64,000 nucleotides of DNA from Paucibacter sp. B2R-40 (GTDB taxonomy: Bacteria > Pseudomonadota > Gammaproteobacteria > Burkholderiales > Burkholderiaceae_C), in assembly GCF_025717555.1 (NCBI RefSeq), contig NZ_JAJIRP010000012.1, forward strand, positions 17,533 to 81,532. The letters run 5' to 3'. Within the stretch, counting starts at the first letter, position 1, and each line of letters starts with the position of its first letter. The position numbers were made by a program, and so were the translations under genes. Below, in pieces: positions 55,036 through 64,000 of the stretch. A model generated the notes under the pieces. That model was not told the origin of the DNA and searched no databases. It saw nothing but the letters and a program-made list of their open reading frames with translations.

Positions 55036-55935
55036 ATGTTTGCCCCCGCCCCCCCGCTCTCGACGCCGCCTGACGATGTTGCCGCCGCAACAGCAGCTTC
55101 AGCCGCCGCCAACAGCGCCCGCCTGGAGAGTTTGCTGCGTGCCCAGGTCTGGCGCGCCAGCAGCCTGGGTTCCAGCCACAGCGCCTGCGTCAGCAGCGGT
55201 TTTGCCGCGCTGGACGGCGAGTTGCCGGGTGGCGGCTGGCCCACGCAGAGTCTGAGCGAAATTCTCTGCGACAGCGTGGCCACGCTGGAATGGCGGCTGC
55301 TGGCACCGGCGCTGCGCTTGCTGCTCTCGATCGACGCGGCCAGGCGCCCGTCCAGCACAGCCAAGCCTGCGGCTCGGCGGCCGAGCAAGCCCGCAGCCCT
55401 GCGCGCCGAGCGCCCGCTCTTGCTGATCAACCCGCCGCTAACGCCCCATTTACCTGGCTTGCAGCGCACCGGGCTGCCGGCCCACCGACTGATCTGGATC
55501 GCGCCCGAAACACCGGCCCAGCAACTCTGGACGCTGGAGCAGGCGATCAAGGCCAATGCCAGCGCTGCCATCCTGGCCTGGCTGCCGCGCGCCACGCCCG
55601 CGCAGATCCGCCGCCTGCAAAGCTGTGCCCAGGTGATGGATGCACCGATTTTTCTGTTCCGCCCCTTGGCCATGCAAGCGCAGTCCTCGGCCGCGCCGCT
55701 GCGCCTGTGCGTGAGCACCGGGCCGGGCTGGACGCTGCAAGTGCAGATCCTCAAACGCCGTGGGCCGGTCCATGAGGGGCTGTTGAGCCTGCCGTCGCTG
55801 CCGCCCGACCTGGCGCAGATGCTGACGCCGCGCATGCTGAGTCTGGCGCAGCCACAAGTTCAAATGCCCAGCGCCGTGGAGGCTCGCCATGCATTGGCTC
55901 GCCCTGCTACCCAGTCCGCCGCCATCCACCGATGA
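55036..55935 (+). CDS. imuA: Translesion synthesis-associated protein ImuA
   Basis: RecA/SulA-like accessory protein of the ImuA-ImuB-DnaE2 mutasome. The 299-aa product has an Ala-rich start, then VWRASSLG, SGFAALDGELPGGGWPTQSLSEIL (the ImuA signature equivalent to the Walker region of RecA-like proteins), and LLLINPPLTPHLPGLQRTGL with IWIAPETPAQQLWTLEQAIK. ATG at 55036 lies 21 nt after the LexA box; no clear Shine-Dalgarno is visible. It overlaps imuB by 47 nt in another frame. Confidence 0.93.
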   Translation: MFAPAPPLSTPPDDVAAATAASAAANSARLESLLRAQVWRASSLGSSHSACVSSGFAALDGELPGGGWPTQSLSEILCDSVATLEWRLLAPALRLLLSIDAARRPSSTAKPAARRPSKPAALRAERPLLLINPPLTPHLPGLQRTGLPAHRLIWIAPETPAQQLWTLEQAIKANASAAILAWLPRATPAQIRRLQSCAQVMDAPIFLFRPLAMQAQSSAAPLRLCVSTGPGWTLQVQILKRRGPVHEGLLSLPSLPPDLAQMLTPRMLSLAQPQVQMPSAVEARHALARPATQSAAIHR

Positions 55936-57235
55936 TCCACCGGCCTGCAGCGCAGCCCCCGAACAGACCCAGCAAGCGCTGGCCTGGTGGGCGCTGCAGT
56001 TCAGCCCCAAGGTCGCGCGTCTGGAAGAAGCCGTGGTGCTGGAGGTCCAGGCCTGCCTGCGGCTGTTTGGCGGCGCCGAGGCCTTGCACGAGCGGGTACG
56101 GCGCAGCGCCGTCTCGGCCGGCCTGAGCCTGCAAACCATCGCCTGGGCGCCCACCAGCCTGGCCGCCTTGGCACTGGCCAGGGCCGGTCGCAGCGATGGT
56201 CTGAGCATTGACATCACGCCGCTACTTGACGGGCTGCCTTTGTACTGCCTGACGGCCGTACAAGCGCAAGAGGCGATGCTGGCGCGGCTGGGCTGCCGCA
56301 CACTCGGCGATGTACGGCGGCTGCCGCGTGCGGGCTTGAGCCGGCGTTTCGGCAAGGCCTTGCTGCAAGCGCTGGATCAGGCGCTGGGCCTGCAGCCCGA
56401 GGCGCACGCCTGGTTGCGGGCGCCGGCGGAGTTCGATGCCCGGCTGGAGCTGCCGCAGCGGGTCGAGAACGCACAGCTCTTGCTGCAGTATGTACGCCAT
56501 CTGCTCTTGCAGTTGTGCGCCTGGCTGGCGAGCCGCCATGCCGGCATTCAAGAGTTGAGCCTGCATTGGGAACATGATGCGATGCGGGCACGCGGCGTCG
56601 GCAAGGGCGGGTCGCTGAGCATCCACACCAGCCACTGCACGCGCGACTTCGGCCACCTCTCGCGCCTCTTGAGCGAGCATCTGGCTCAGCTGACGCTCGC
56701 TGCGCCGGCCGGCGAGATCCGCCTCCAAGCGGGCGCAGTACTGCCCTTGGAGGAAGCCAGCGCCAGCCTGCTGCCGGCCGCTCCCGATCAGGCGCTTGAG
56801 CCGCTGGCACAGTTGCTGGAGCGCATCTCGGTGCGCTTGAGTCCTGAGCGGGTGCGCTGCGGCAGCTTGCGAGAAGACCACCGACTGGAGGCGATGCAGC
56901 AGTGGCAGGCGTGGACGGTCTGCCCTGCCACCAAGCAGCAGCTGAGCTGCGACCAAGCTCAGCCTCAGCCGACTTGGTTGCTCACGCCACCGCTGCGCCT
57001 GACCGTGCACCAAGACCGCCCGCACTACCAGCAAGCAGCTTTGCAACTGCTGGCCGGGCCGCAACGCATCGAGGGCGGCTGGTGGGAAGCCAATCTGGCT
57101 TTGCCAAATGGCCACGCCCAGGTTCAGCGCGACTACTTTCTCGCCCTGAGCGCCGGCCACCTGGTGTTGTGGGTGTTTCAGCAGCGCTTGTCCGAGTTCG
57201 AACATGGCTGGTTTTTGCACGGGGTGTTTGCTTGA
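55889..57235 (+). CDS. imuB: ImuB, Y-family polymerase-like mutasome hub
   Basis: Catalytically inactive Y-family polymerase homologue that bridges DnaE2, ImuA and the sliding clamp. The 448-aa product begins MHWLALLP, where active Y-polymerases have a metal-binding Asp motif, so the inactive state is visible in the sequence. Other parts: VVLEVQACLRLFGGAEALHERV, TSLAALALARAG and, in the little-finger part, RLSPERVRCGSLREDHRLEAM. Its ATG lies within the imuA gene and its stop overlaps the TTG start of dnaE2, so the three genes are tightly coupled. Confidence 0.93.
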   Translation: MHWLALLPSPPPSTDDPPACSAAPEQTQQALAWWALQFSPKVARLEEAVVLEVQACLRLFGGAEALHERVRRSAVSAGLSLQTIAWAPTSLAALALARAGRSDGLSIDITPLLDGLPLYCLTAVQAQEAMLARLGCRTLGDVRRLPRAGLSRRFGKALLQALDQALGLQPEAHAWLRAPAEFDARLELPQRVENAQLLLQYVRHLLLQLCAWLASRHAGIQELSLHWEHDAMRARGVGKGGSLSIHTSHCTRDFGHLSRLLSEHLAQLTLAAPAGEIRLQAGAVLPLEEASASLLPAAPDQALEPLAQLLERISVRLSPERVRCGSLREDHRLEAMQQWQAWTVCPATKQQLSCDQAQPQPTWLLTPPLRLTVHQDRPHYQQAALQLLAGPQRIEGGWWEANLALPNGHAQVQRDYFLALSAGHLVLWVFQQRLSEFEHGWFLHGVFA

Positions 57236-60200
57236 ACCTCATCAGCAACTATGCCGAGTTGCATGCCCTGAGCAACTATTCATTCCTGCGCGGTGCCTCG
57301 ACGCCGGCCGAGCTGGTGGAGCGCGCGCATGCGCAGGGTTATGCCGCCTTGGCCTTGACCGATGAATGCTCGCTGGCCGGCGTGGTGCGCGCTCATGTCG
57401 CTGCGAAGGCTTTGAACCTCCATGTCGCTACGGGCCAGCCCCCCGAGGGGACGCCGACCGCCTTGGGACGGCCCGGCGTCGACCGCGGCCTCAAGCTGAT
57501 CATCGGCTCAGAGTTCCTCGTCCAGGGCGAGGCGGGAGAGCCTCTGTTCAAGCTCTTGGTGCTGGCTCGCCATCTGGCCGGTTACGGCAATCTCTGCCAG
57601 TTCATCACCGACCTGCGCCGCGCGGCCGACAAGGGCACGTATTGCCTGCGCTGGTCGCAGCTGCAGCTCGCCGCTTTGGAGGGCTGTTTGTTCATCGCTC
57701 TGCTGCCGCGCGCGGCCAGCGACGCCGAACTCCTGGCGCCGGCGCGCTGGTTGCTGCAGCATGTGCCGGGCCGCGCCTGGTTAGGCGTTGAGTTGCTGCG
57801 CGAACTGGGTGACGAGATGTGGTTGCAGCGGCTGCGCGCCTTGTCGGAGCTGACCGCCCTGCCCCTGGTCGCAACAGGCGATGTGCATATGCACCGGCGC
57901 TCACGCAAGCCGCTGCAGGACGTGATGACAGCCACCCGCCTGAACAAGCCCATCGCCGCCTGCGGTTTTGAGCTGCAGCCTAACGCCGAACGCCATCTGC
58001 GCAGCCGCCTGCGCCTGGCCCAGCTCTACCCGGCCGAGTTGCTGGCCGAGACCCTGGTGGTGGCAGGGCTGTGCGATTTTTCGCTCGACGAAATCCGCTA
58101 CCAATACCCCAGCGAGGTGATCCCCGCCGGCAGCACGCCGACCGCCCATCTGCGCGCGCTGACCGAGACCGGCGCGGCGCGGCGCTGGCCTTCTTCTGCA
58201 ACAAACCCTGGCTTAACGCCCAAACTGCGCGCACAGATCGAGCATGAGCTGGATCTGATCAAGTCGCTGGGCTATGAGCATTACTTCCTCACCGTGGCCG
58301 ATATCGTGCGCTTCGCGCGCGGCCGCAAGATTCTCTGCCAGGGGCGCGGCTCGGCAGCCAACAGCATCGTCTGCTATTGCCTGTTCATCACCGAGGTCGA
58401 CCCGGCGCGCTCCAGCATGCTGTTCGAGCGCTTCATCAGCCGCGAACGCAATGAGCCGCCCGATATCGATGTGGACTTCGAGCATGAGCGGCGCGAAGAA
58501 GTGATCCAGTATCTGTACCGCAAGTACGGCCGCGAGCGCGCCGCGCTGACCGCCGTCGTCATCAGCTACCGGCCACGCAGCGCGATCCGCGACGTCGGCC
58601 GCGCCTTGGATATGGACGAGGCCTTGGTCGAAAAGCTCGCCAAGGACCACAGCGGCTGGAGCGAGGAGAGCCTGCCGGATGAGCGCCTGCAGCAGCTGCA
58701 GATCGAACTCGGCCTGGACCCGCAAGACATCAAGCTGCGCCAGCTGGTGCGCCTGAGCCGCCAGCTGATGGGCATGCCGCGCCACCTCAGCCAGCATCCC
58801 GGCGGCTTTGTATTGACCCAAGGGCCGCTCTCCCGCCTGGTGCCGATCGAAAACGCCAGCATGGCCGAGCGCACCGTGATCCAGTGGGACAAGGACGATA
58901 TCGACGCGCTCGGCCTGATGAAGGTTGATGTGTTGGCGCTGGGCATGCTGAGTGCGCTGCGACGCAGCTTTGAGCTGATCTCGACCTTGCGCGGCAAACC
59001 GTTCGGCATGGCCGATGTACCCGAGGGCGACACACCCACCTACGACATGATTTGCCAGGCCGACACCATCGGCGTGTTCCAGATCGAATCGCGCGCGCAG
59101 ATGTCTATGCTGCCGCGCCTTCAACCCCGCTGCTTTTACGATCTGGTGATCGAGGTCGCGCTGGTGCGCCCGGGGCCGATTGCCGGCGGCATGGTCCACC
59201 CCTATTTGAAGAACCGCGCACTGCCGCCCGAGCAGATCAAATACCCCAAGGACGAACTGCGCGCGGCCTTGGAGCGCACCTGCGGCATCCCGATTTTTCA
59301 GGAGCAGGTGATGCAGGTGGCGATGATCGCGGCCGGCTTCTCGCCCGGCGAGGCTGATCAGCTGCGCCGCGCGATGGCGGCCTGGAAGCGGCCCGGCGAC
59401 CTGGCGCGCTTCCACGAGAAGATCCTCACGGGCATGCGCGAGCGCGGCTACCAAGACGAATTCGCCGAGGCGATTTTTCGCCAGATCAAGGGCTTCGCGT
59501 CCTACGGTTTCCCGGAGTCGCATGCGGCCAGTTTTGCGCTGCTGACCTATATGTCCTGCTGGGTCAAACGGCATGAGCCGGCGGCCTTTCTGTGCGCGCT
59601 ACTGAACTCGCAGCCGCTCGGCTTTTACACCCCCAGTCAGCTGGTGCAAGACGCGCGCCGGCACCAGATCGAGGTGCGCGCCGTCGATGTCAACGAGAGC
59701 GAGCGCTTGAGCAGCCTGGAGACCCTGGCGGGTCGGCAGCAGCCGGCGGTGCGCCTGGGCCTGCATCTGATCTCAGGACTCAGCAAGGCCGCGGCTGAGC
59801 GGATAGAAGCCAGCCGCCGTGACGCGGGCCCGTTCAGCGACGCGCAAGACCTGGCCCTGCGAGCCGAGCTAGATCAGCAAGACATGCAGCAACTCGCCGC
59901 CGCCGACGCGCTGATGTCGCTGGCCGGCCAGCGCCGCCAGCAGGTCTGGCAGGCCTCAGCGCTGAGCGCGCAGCCGCGCTTGCTGCAGGGCTCATTCAGT
60001 GCAGATGACGAGTTAGCTATGCCCACCGCTCCCGAGGGTGAAGAAGTGATCTGGGACTATGCCGCCCTGGGCCTGACGCTGCGCAGCCATCCGCTCAAAC
60101 TGCTGCGTCCGCGCTTGGCGAAGTTAGGTCTCAAGAGCTCCGAGCAACTACAGCATTGGCCGACTGGCCGCAAAGCACATGCCTGCGGCATCGTCACCGT

Positions 60201-60453
60201 CCGCCAGCGCCCGCAAACAGCCCATGGCACGCTGTTCATCAGCCTGGAGGACGAGAGCGGCAGCGTGCAAGTGATCGTCTGGCCCGCTGTGTATGCCGAG
60301 CACCGCATCGTCGTGCGCGCTGCTCGGCTCTTGGCCGTGCACGGCGTCTGGCAGCATGAAAACGGCGTGCGCAATCTGATCGCGCGCAGCTTCGATGATC
60401 TGACGCCGCTGCTGGGCCGGCTGGGGTTGGAACAGAGCCGGGACTTTCGCTGA
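57232..60453 (+). CDS. dnaE2: Error-prone DNA polymerase DnaE2
   Basis: C-family polymerase alpha of the SOS mutasome, 1073 aa. PHP domain: YAELHALSNYSFLRGASTPAELVERA and LTDECSLAGVVRAHVAAK. Polymerase palm: ILCQGRGSAANSIVCYCL and the catalytic aspartates in PPDIDVDFEHERREEVIQY; further LMGMPRHLSQHPGGFVL and FGFPESHAASFALLTY-like SYGFPESHAASF. C-terminal OB fold: GTLFISLEDESGSVQVIVWP. Start is TTG at 57232 overlapping the imuB stop. Residues about 62-86 in the PHP domain are an extra Pro/Gly/Thr-rich stretch coded by a REP-like palindrome. A short stem GTCTGG/CCAGAC lies at 60476-60490 after the stop. Confidence 0.95.
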   Translation: MNLISNYAELHALSNYSFLRGASTPAELVERAHAQGYAALALTDECSLAGVVRAHVAAKALNLHVATGQPPEGTPTALGRPGVDRGLKLIIGSEFLVQGEAGEPLFKLLVLARHLAGYGNLCQFITDLRRAADKGTYCLRWSQLQLAALEGCLFIALLPRAASDAELLAPARWLLQHVPGRAWLGVELLRELGDEMWLQRLRALSELTALPLVATGDVHMHRRSRKPLQDVMTATRLNKPIAACGFELQPNAERHLRSRLRLAQLYPAELLAETLVVAGLCDFSLDEIRYQYPSEVIPAGSTPTAHLRALTETGAARRWPSSATNPGLTPKLRAQIEHELDLIKSLGYEHYFLTVADIVRFARGRKILCQGRGSAANSIVCYCLFITEVDPARSSMLFERFISRERNEPPDIDVDFEHERREEVIQYLYRKYGRERAALTAVVISYRPRSAIRDVGRALDMDEALVEKLAKDHSGWSEESLPDERLQQLQIELGLDPQDIKLRQLVRLSRQLMGMPRHLSQHPGGFVLTQGPLSRLVPIENASMAERTVIQWDKDDIDALGLMKVDVLALGMLSALRRSFELISTLRGKPFGMADVPEGDTPTYDMICQADTIGVFQIESRAQMSMLPRLQPRCFYDLVIEVALVRPGPIAGGMVHPYLKNRALPPEQIKYPKDELRAALERTCGIPIFQEQVMQVAMIAAGFSPGEADQLRRAMAAWKRPGDLARFHEKILTGMRERGYQDEFAEAIFRQIKGFASYGFPESHAASFALLTYMSCWVKRHEPAAFLCALLNSQPLGFYTPSQLVQDARRHQIEVRAVDVNESERLSSLETLAGRQQPAVRLGLHLISGLSKAAAERIEASRRDAGPFSDAQDLALRAELDQQDMQQLAAADALMSLAGQRRQQVWQASALSAQPRLLQGSFSADDELAMPTAPEGEEVIWDYAALGLTLRSHPLKLLRPRLAKLGLKSSEQLQHWPTGRKAHACGIVTVRQRPQTAHGTLFISLEDESGSVQVIVWPAVYAEHRIVVRAARLLAVHGVWQHENGVRNLIARSFDDLTPLLGRLGLEQSRDFR
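57437..57478 (+). repeat. REP-like palindrome inserted in frame in dnaE2
   Basis: Contains CCCCCCGAGGGG followed by CGCCGACCG, an 8-nt loop and CGGCCCGGCG, which pair as an imperfect stem (57452-57478). It codes for residues within a 25-residue stretch (about 62-86) that sits between RAHVAAK and LKLIIGSEF, which are normally almost adjacent in DnaE2. The look is that of the short GC palindromes scattered between genes in Comamonadaceae and relatives (recollection). Confidence 0.6.
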
Positions 60454-60674
60454 GCCTGCCCGCAAGCTTTGCGAGGTCTGGCGGCCAGACTCAAGCAGTA
60501 GAACGCAATTAGCTCAAGACCTTGTCATACATCAAGGTCACAGCGGAGAACTGCAGCACACTGAACTGGCGACATCGGCGTAAAGCAGCTACATTCGCTC
60601 AGCTGCGTGCACGGTCAAGCGAACCCCAAAAAAGGGCCACGAGCTTCCCTCAAGGTCCGAACGGAGACAAGCCC

Positions 60675-62237
60675 ATGCGCAATAACCAGCCCGTGTCCCA
60701 ACAGGAATACGACTTCCCGGCAACCGCCACCTTGATGTCCACCACCGACATCAACTCCCACATCACTTATGCCAATGCAGCCTTCATTGCTGTCAGTGGC
60801 TTCAGCGAAGAGGAGGTGCTGAGTCAACCACATAACCTGGTGCGCCACCCCGATATGCCCCCTGAGGCGTTCGCGGATATGTGGGCCACGCTGAAGGGCG
60901 GCGAGTCCTGGACCGCGCTGGTGAAGAACCGCCGCAAGAACGGCGACCATTACTGGGTGCGGGCCAATGCCACGCCGGTCGAGCGAGCGGGCAAGATCGC
61001 CGGCTATATGTCCGTGCGCACCAAGCCCGCACGCGCCGAGGTGCAGGCCGCCGAGAAGCTTTACGCCAGCTTTCGCAACGGCTCGGCCCAGGGGCTGGCT
61101 TTTCACAAAGGCTTGATTGTGCGCAGCGGCTGGCTCGGCGGCCTGCTGTCCTTGAACCAGACCTTGTCGGTGCGCTGGCGCGTGCGCGCCGCCCTGCTAT
61201 TGATGCCGCTGCTCTCGCTCGCTGGTGCTGCCACGCTGGGCTTGGCGGCGGGCTCGCTGGCCCTGCTGGCGGCGCTGCTGGTCATCAGCAGCCTGCTCAG
61301 CGCCTGGTGCCTGCATGCGCAAGTGACGCGGCCGCTGGAATTGCTGGCCGAGCAGGCCCGCAAGGTCGCCGCCGGCGACAACGCTACCAATGTGCAAATG
61401 AATCGGGTCGATGAGATCGGCATGTCCATGCGCGCTATCAACCAGCTCGGTCTGATGTTCCGCTGGATCGTCGACGACGTCAGCGAGCAGATTCTGACCG
61501 TGCGCACGGCCAGCGGCGAGATCGCCCAGGGAACTAACGATTTAAGTGCTCGCACCGAACAAGCGGCCTCCAGCTTGCAGCAGACCGCCGCCTCGATGGA
61601 GGAGATGAACTCCACCGTCAGAAACAATGCCGATACGGCCCAGCAAGCGACACAGGTGGCCCAGGAGGCCAGCCATGCCGCCGAGCAAGGTGGCACGGCG
61701 GTGGGACGCGTCAATCAGACGATGGAAGGCATCACCACCTCGAGCCGCAAGATCAGCGACATCATCAGCGTCATTGACGGCATCGCTTTTCAAACCAATA
61801 TCCTGGCACTGAATGCGGCCGTCGAAGCGGCCCGGGCCGGCGAGCAAGGACGCGGCTTTGCCGTCGTCGCCAGCGAAGTGCGCAGCCTGGCCCAGCGCAG
61901 CGCCGAGGCGGCCAAGGAGATCAAGACCTTGATCAGCGACAGCGTCGAGAAGGTCGAGAGTGGTGCCCGCCAAGTCGGCGACGCCGAAGTGACCATGGGT
62001 GAAATCGTGCGCCAGGTCAGCCGTGTCAGCCAGTTGATCGGCAGCATCAGCCATGCCAACCAAGAGCAATCCACCGGCATCGGCCAGGTCAGCGCAGCCA
62101 TCAATCACCTCGACCAGGTCACGCAGCAAAACGCGGCGCTGGTGGAGCAGTCCAGCGCCACCACCGAGAGTTTGCGCAACCAGACCGATCAGCTCGTGCG
62201 CGCGCTGGCGGTATTCCGCGCCGGCCCGAAACGCTGA
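60675..62237 (+). CDS. Aer-type methyl-accepting chemotaxis protein with PAS domain
   Basis: Chemoreceptor for redox or energy taxis, 520 aa. An N-terminal PAS domain (about 12-125: [58 protein letters not shown]) replaces a periplasmic sensor and resembles the FAD-PAS of Aer. Two membrane helices (about 171-212), a HAMP region (217-270) and a cytoplasmic signalling domain follow, with hairpin tip [34 protein letters not shown]. The C-terminus lacks a NWETF-like CheR-docking pentapeptide. ATG at 60675 has GGAG 8 nt upstream. No che genes are nearby. The 220 bp before it contain nothing else I recognise. Confidence 0.92.
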   Translation: MRNNQPVSQQEYDFPATATLMSTTDINSHITYANAAFIAVSGFSEEEVLSQPHNLVRHPDMPPEAFADMWATLKGGESWTALVKNRRKNGDHYWVRANATPVERAGKIAGYMSVRTKPARAEVQAAEKLYASFRNGSAQGLAFHKGLIVRSGWLGGLLSLNQTLSVRWRVRAALLLMPLLSLAGAATLGLAAGSLALLAALLVISSLLSAWCLHAQVTRPLELLAEQARKVAAGDNATNVQMNRVDEIGMSMRAINQLGLMFRWIVDDVSEQILTVRTASGEIAQGTNDLSARTEQAASSLQQTAASMEEMNSTVRNNADTAQQATQVAQEASHAAEQGGTAVGRVNQTMEGITTSSRKISDIISVIDGIAFQTNILALNAAVEAARAGEQGRGFAVVASEVRSLAQRSAEAAKEIKTLISDSVEKVESGARQVGDAEVTMGEIVRQVSRVSQLIGSISHANQEQSTGIGQVSAAINHLDQVTQQNAALVEQSSATTESLRNQTDQLVRALAVFRAGPKR

Positions 62238-62253
62238 GTGCGGTCCAATCGTG

Positions 62254-63309
62254 TCAAGCAGCAAACTGCTGGGCCACAAAGCGCCACAGCAGCCGTGAGG
62301 CATCCGGCCCGCAAGGGTCACTGAAGGCCTGCGACTTGGCGCCGCCACTCCAGGCATGGGCCAGCCGATCCACTTCCACCAGACTCACCACGCTGCGGGC
62401 GCCGAGTTTGTAGTCGGTCGTCGTCATCGCATAGCGCTGGCCGCGTTGGCTGCGGCGCGCCGGGCCGGCTTTTACCTCGGCATTGGCTGCAGCACCCAGC
62501 CGCGCGGCCGCACACCAGAGCTGCACGGCGGCTTGCGCATTCTCAGGCGACACCACGCTATCTTGGCAGCCATGGATGAGCAGCAAAGGCGGCCAAGCCG
62601 GGCCAAGCGCCATCGCCCCAGCGGCCATTGGCGCGGCCTTGCGTCGCCCCTTCATCGCCCCCATGGCCGACAAGCTGGAATGCGCCTCGCCCGGCGGCAC
62701 ACCCGAATGCATCACCACCGCCTTGAAGCGCTCGGGGTGGCGCGTCGCCAGCAAGGCCGCCATGCTGGCGCCGGCCGACATGCCGGCCACGGCCACACGC
62801 TGCGGGTCCACCGGGTAGAGCAGGCAGACCTGATCAATCGCCTGCATGATCAGCGCCACTTCCGCCTGCGCCTTGCCGGAGCGGGTCGCAAACCAGTTCC
62901 AGCAGCCTTGCGGGTTGGCGATGAGGTCTTGCTCGGGGTAAAGCAGCAGACAGCGCTCACGCGCCGCCAAGGCGTTCATGCGCGTACTCTGCGCGAAAGA
63001 ACTGGCCGACTGGCCGCAGCCATGCAGCATCACCAGCAGCGGCAGCCGCTCCCCAGGCCGCAAGCCCGGCGGCCGGAAGACCCGAAACTGACGCGCACCG
63101 CCGGCACCCATGGCGATGCCCGGCAGCCAGTCGCCCGGGCCGGCCGGCGCACGCGCCCGTTTGGCCTGGGCCACTTGCACGCTCTTCATCGACTGTTTTA
63201 GCGACTGCTTGAGCGCCTTTGCACCTGCCTGCATTTGGCTGCGCGCCGCCTGCCCAAAGCTACGCTGCAGGCTGCGGGTCCAGATCGACATCAGACTTTT
63301 TCTCGCCAT
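62254..63309 (-). CDS. PHB depolymerase family esterase (LpqC/type 1 catalytic domain)
   Basis: Alpha/beta hydrolase of 351 aa with the Esterase_PHB pattern: LPLLVMLHGCGQSASSFAQSTRMN, YPEQDLIANPQGCWNWF, nucleophile S178 in VAGMSAGASM, PPLLLIHGCQDSVVSPENA and the catalytic His near HAWSGG. There is no cleavable signal peptide; the N-terminal 60 residues are basic and amphipathic, so location is unclear. Related enzymes hydrolyse polyhydroxyalkanoate oligomers or feruloyl/acetyl esters. ATG at 63309 is used; GTG at 63312 precedes it directly. Convergent with the chemoreceptor gene. Confidence 0.86.
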   Translation of the reverse strand: MARKSLMSIWTRSLQRSFGQAARSQMQAGAKALKQSLKQSMKSVQVAQAKRARAPAGPGDWLPGIAMGAGGARQFRVFRPPGLRPGERLPLLVMLHGCGQSASSFAQSTRMNALAARERCLLLYPEQDLIANPQGCWNWFATRSGKAQAEVALIMQAIDQVCLLYPVDPQRVAVAGMSAGASMAALLATRHPERFKAVVMHSGVPPGEAHSSLSAMGAMKGRRKAAPMAAGAMALGPAWPPLLLIHGCQDSVVSPENAQAAVQLWCAAARLGAAANAEVKAGPARRSQRGQRYAMTTTDYKLGARSVVSLVEVDRLAHAWSGGAKSQAFSDPCGPDASRLLWRFVAQQFAA

Positions 63310-63400
63310 CACCCAGCCCTGCTGAATTGTTCAATGACTTGCAGGCTCCCTGGGCCCATTCTCGTCACCAGTGTGACCTGCCCATGTCAAAGGCAAGCCA

Positions 63401-64000
63401 TCAATTGAGATGACCCCGAAAGGTCTGCCGCCAGGCCATCGGCGACACGCCAAACGCCTTGCGGAAATGCGCCCGCAGCGAGACCGCCGAGCCAAAGCCC
63501 GCCAGCTCGGCGATCTGCTCGACCGATTGAGCACTGCCCTCCAGCAAGGCCTGGCTGCGCGCCAGGCGCTCGCTGAGCAACCAGGCGCCGACGGTCGTGC
63601 CGGTGAGCTGCCTGAAGTGCCGCGTGAAGCTGCGCCGACTCATCATCACGCTGTCGGCCAGGCTGTCCAGGCTGTGCGCCTGCGTCAGATCGGCCCGCAC
63701 CCGCTCGATCACGGCGGCAAGACGGGTATCACGCGCGCTTTCTGGCAAGGGCTGCTCGATGAACTGCGCCTGCCCGCCGGCCCGGTGCGGCGGCACGACC
63801 AAGCGCCGCGCCACGCTATTGGCCGGCCCCACGCCATATTGGCGCCGCAGCAAATGCAGACAGGCGTCGATGCCGGCGGCGGTACCGGCCGAGGTCAAGA
63901 CATCGCCCTCGTCGATATAGAGCACATCGGCGTCAACCGCCACGTGCGGATAGCGTGCCGCAAAGTCCTGCGCATAGGCCCAATGCGTGGTGGCACGGCG
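63401..64000 (-). CDS. GlxA-type AraC-family transcriptional regulator (5' end outside window)
   Basis: C-terminal 199 residues of a DJ-1/PfpI-AraC fusion regulator; the gene continues past the window edge. The first visible part, ATTHWAYAQDFAARYPHVAV followed by DADVLYIDEGDVLTSAGTAAGIDACLHLL, is the end of the amidotransferase-like domain. The rest is an AraC double helix-turn-helix (SLDSLADSVMMSRRSFTRHFRQLTGTTVGAWLL; IAELAGFGSAVSLRAHFRKAFGVSPMAWRQTF). Ligand and targets unknown. It may control a gene divergent to it beyond the edge. Confidence 0.92.
   Translation of the reverse strand, partial: RRATTHWAYAQDFAARYPHVAVDADVLYIDEGDVLTSAGTAAGIDACLHLLRRQYGVGPANSVARRLVVPPHRAGGQAQFIEQPLPESARDTRLAAVIERVRADLTQAHSLDSLADSVMMSRRSFTRHFRQLTGTTVGAWLLSERLARSQALLEGSAQSVEQIAELAGFGSAVSLRAHFRKAFGVSPMAWRQTFRGHLN

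Noticed and set aside
58213-59574. 453-codon open frame antisense to dnaE2
   Set aside because: Sense-strand polymerase motifs are unambiguous; the frame is a shadow.

Overview
The window is an ordinary high-GC chromosomal segment of a betaproteobacterium. Gene content and order (DciA-like gene beside secA, sspA/sspB after petABC, hisIE with hinT and tatABC, imuA-imuB-dnaE2, and PEP-CTERM proteins with VPEP plus RRR tails) point to Burkholderiales, most likely the Leptothrix/Rubrivivax/Roseateles/Paucibacter group. That placement is inferred from gene families, not from a marker-gene comparison. I saw no prophage, plasmid, CRISPR or transposase gene.

Layout. 0-4 kb: peptidoglycan-recycling hydrolases (AmiD-like amidase, D-Ala-D-Ala dipeptidase, MepA) and an aspartoacylase-family enzyme. 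3.9-5.2 kb: an iron module (bfd, bfr, hemP) with Fur-like sites and a terminator-like hairpin just in front of bfd. 5.4-8.4 kb: three PEP-CTERM surface proteins in two transcription units. 8.6-17.1 kb: secA, a DciA-like gene, tRNA-Thr(UGU), sspBA, the cytochrome bc1 operon and mscL. 17.3-32.2 kb: DUF1631 gene, pdxA/nif3, a DegS-like protease, tatABC, hinT, hisEI, a MutT-like hydrolase, DUF815 ATPase, slmA, an orphan response regulator, a HAD phosphatase, argB, dtd and htpX. 32.4-35.6 kb: a MerR regulator divergent from a two-subunit molybdenum hydroxylase. 35.6-46.4 kb: a TPR protein, then a long operon (acyl-CoA synthetase, LivGHMKF-type ABC importer, small unknown protein, phenylacetate-CoA-ligase-like enzyme) divergent from a Crp/Fnr regulator. 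46.5-54.9 kb: a PEP-CTERM SGNH hydrolase, CHMI, GNAT, M16 peptidase, a 170-bp palindromic repeat element, oligoendopeptidase F and an unknown membrane protein. 55-60.5 kb: the SOS mutasome imuA-imuB-dnaE2 behind a near-perfect LexA box. 60.6-64 kb: an Aer-type chemoreceptor, a PHB-depolymerase-family esterase and a partial GlxA-type regulator.

Most interesting signals: a shared sequence motif in front of the PEP-CTERM genes; the intrinsic-terminator-like hairpin about 10 nt upstream of the bfd start codon; a REP-like palindrome inserted in frame in dnaE2; tandem repeats plus a 20-bp perfect hairpin that includes the argB stop codon; and the palindromic element between the M16 peptidase and pepF genes. 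No clearly novel multi-gene system was found.
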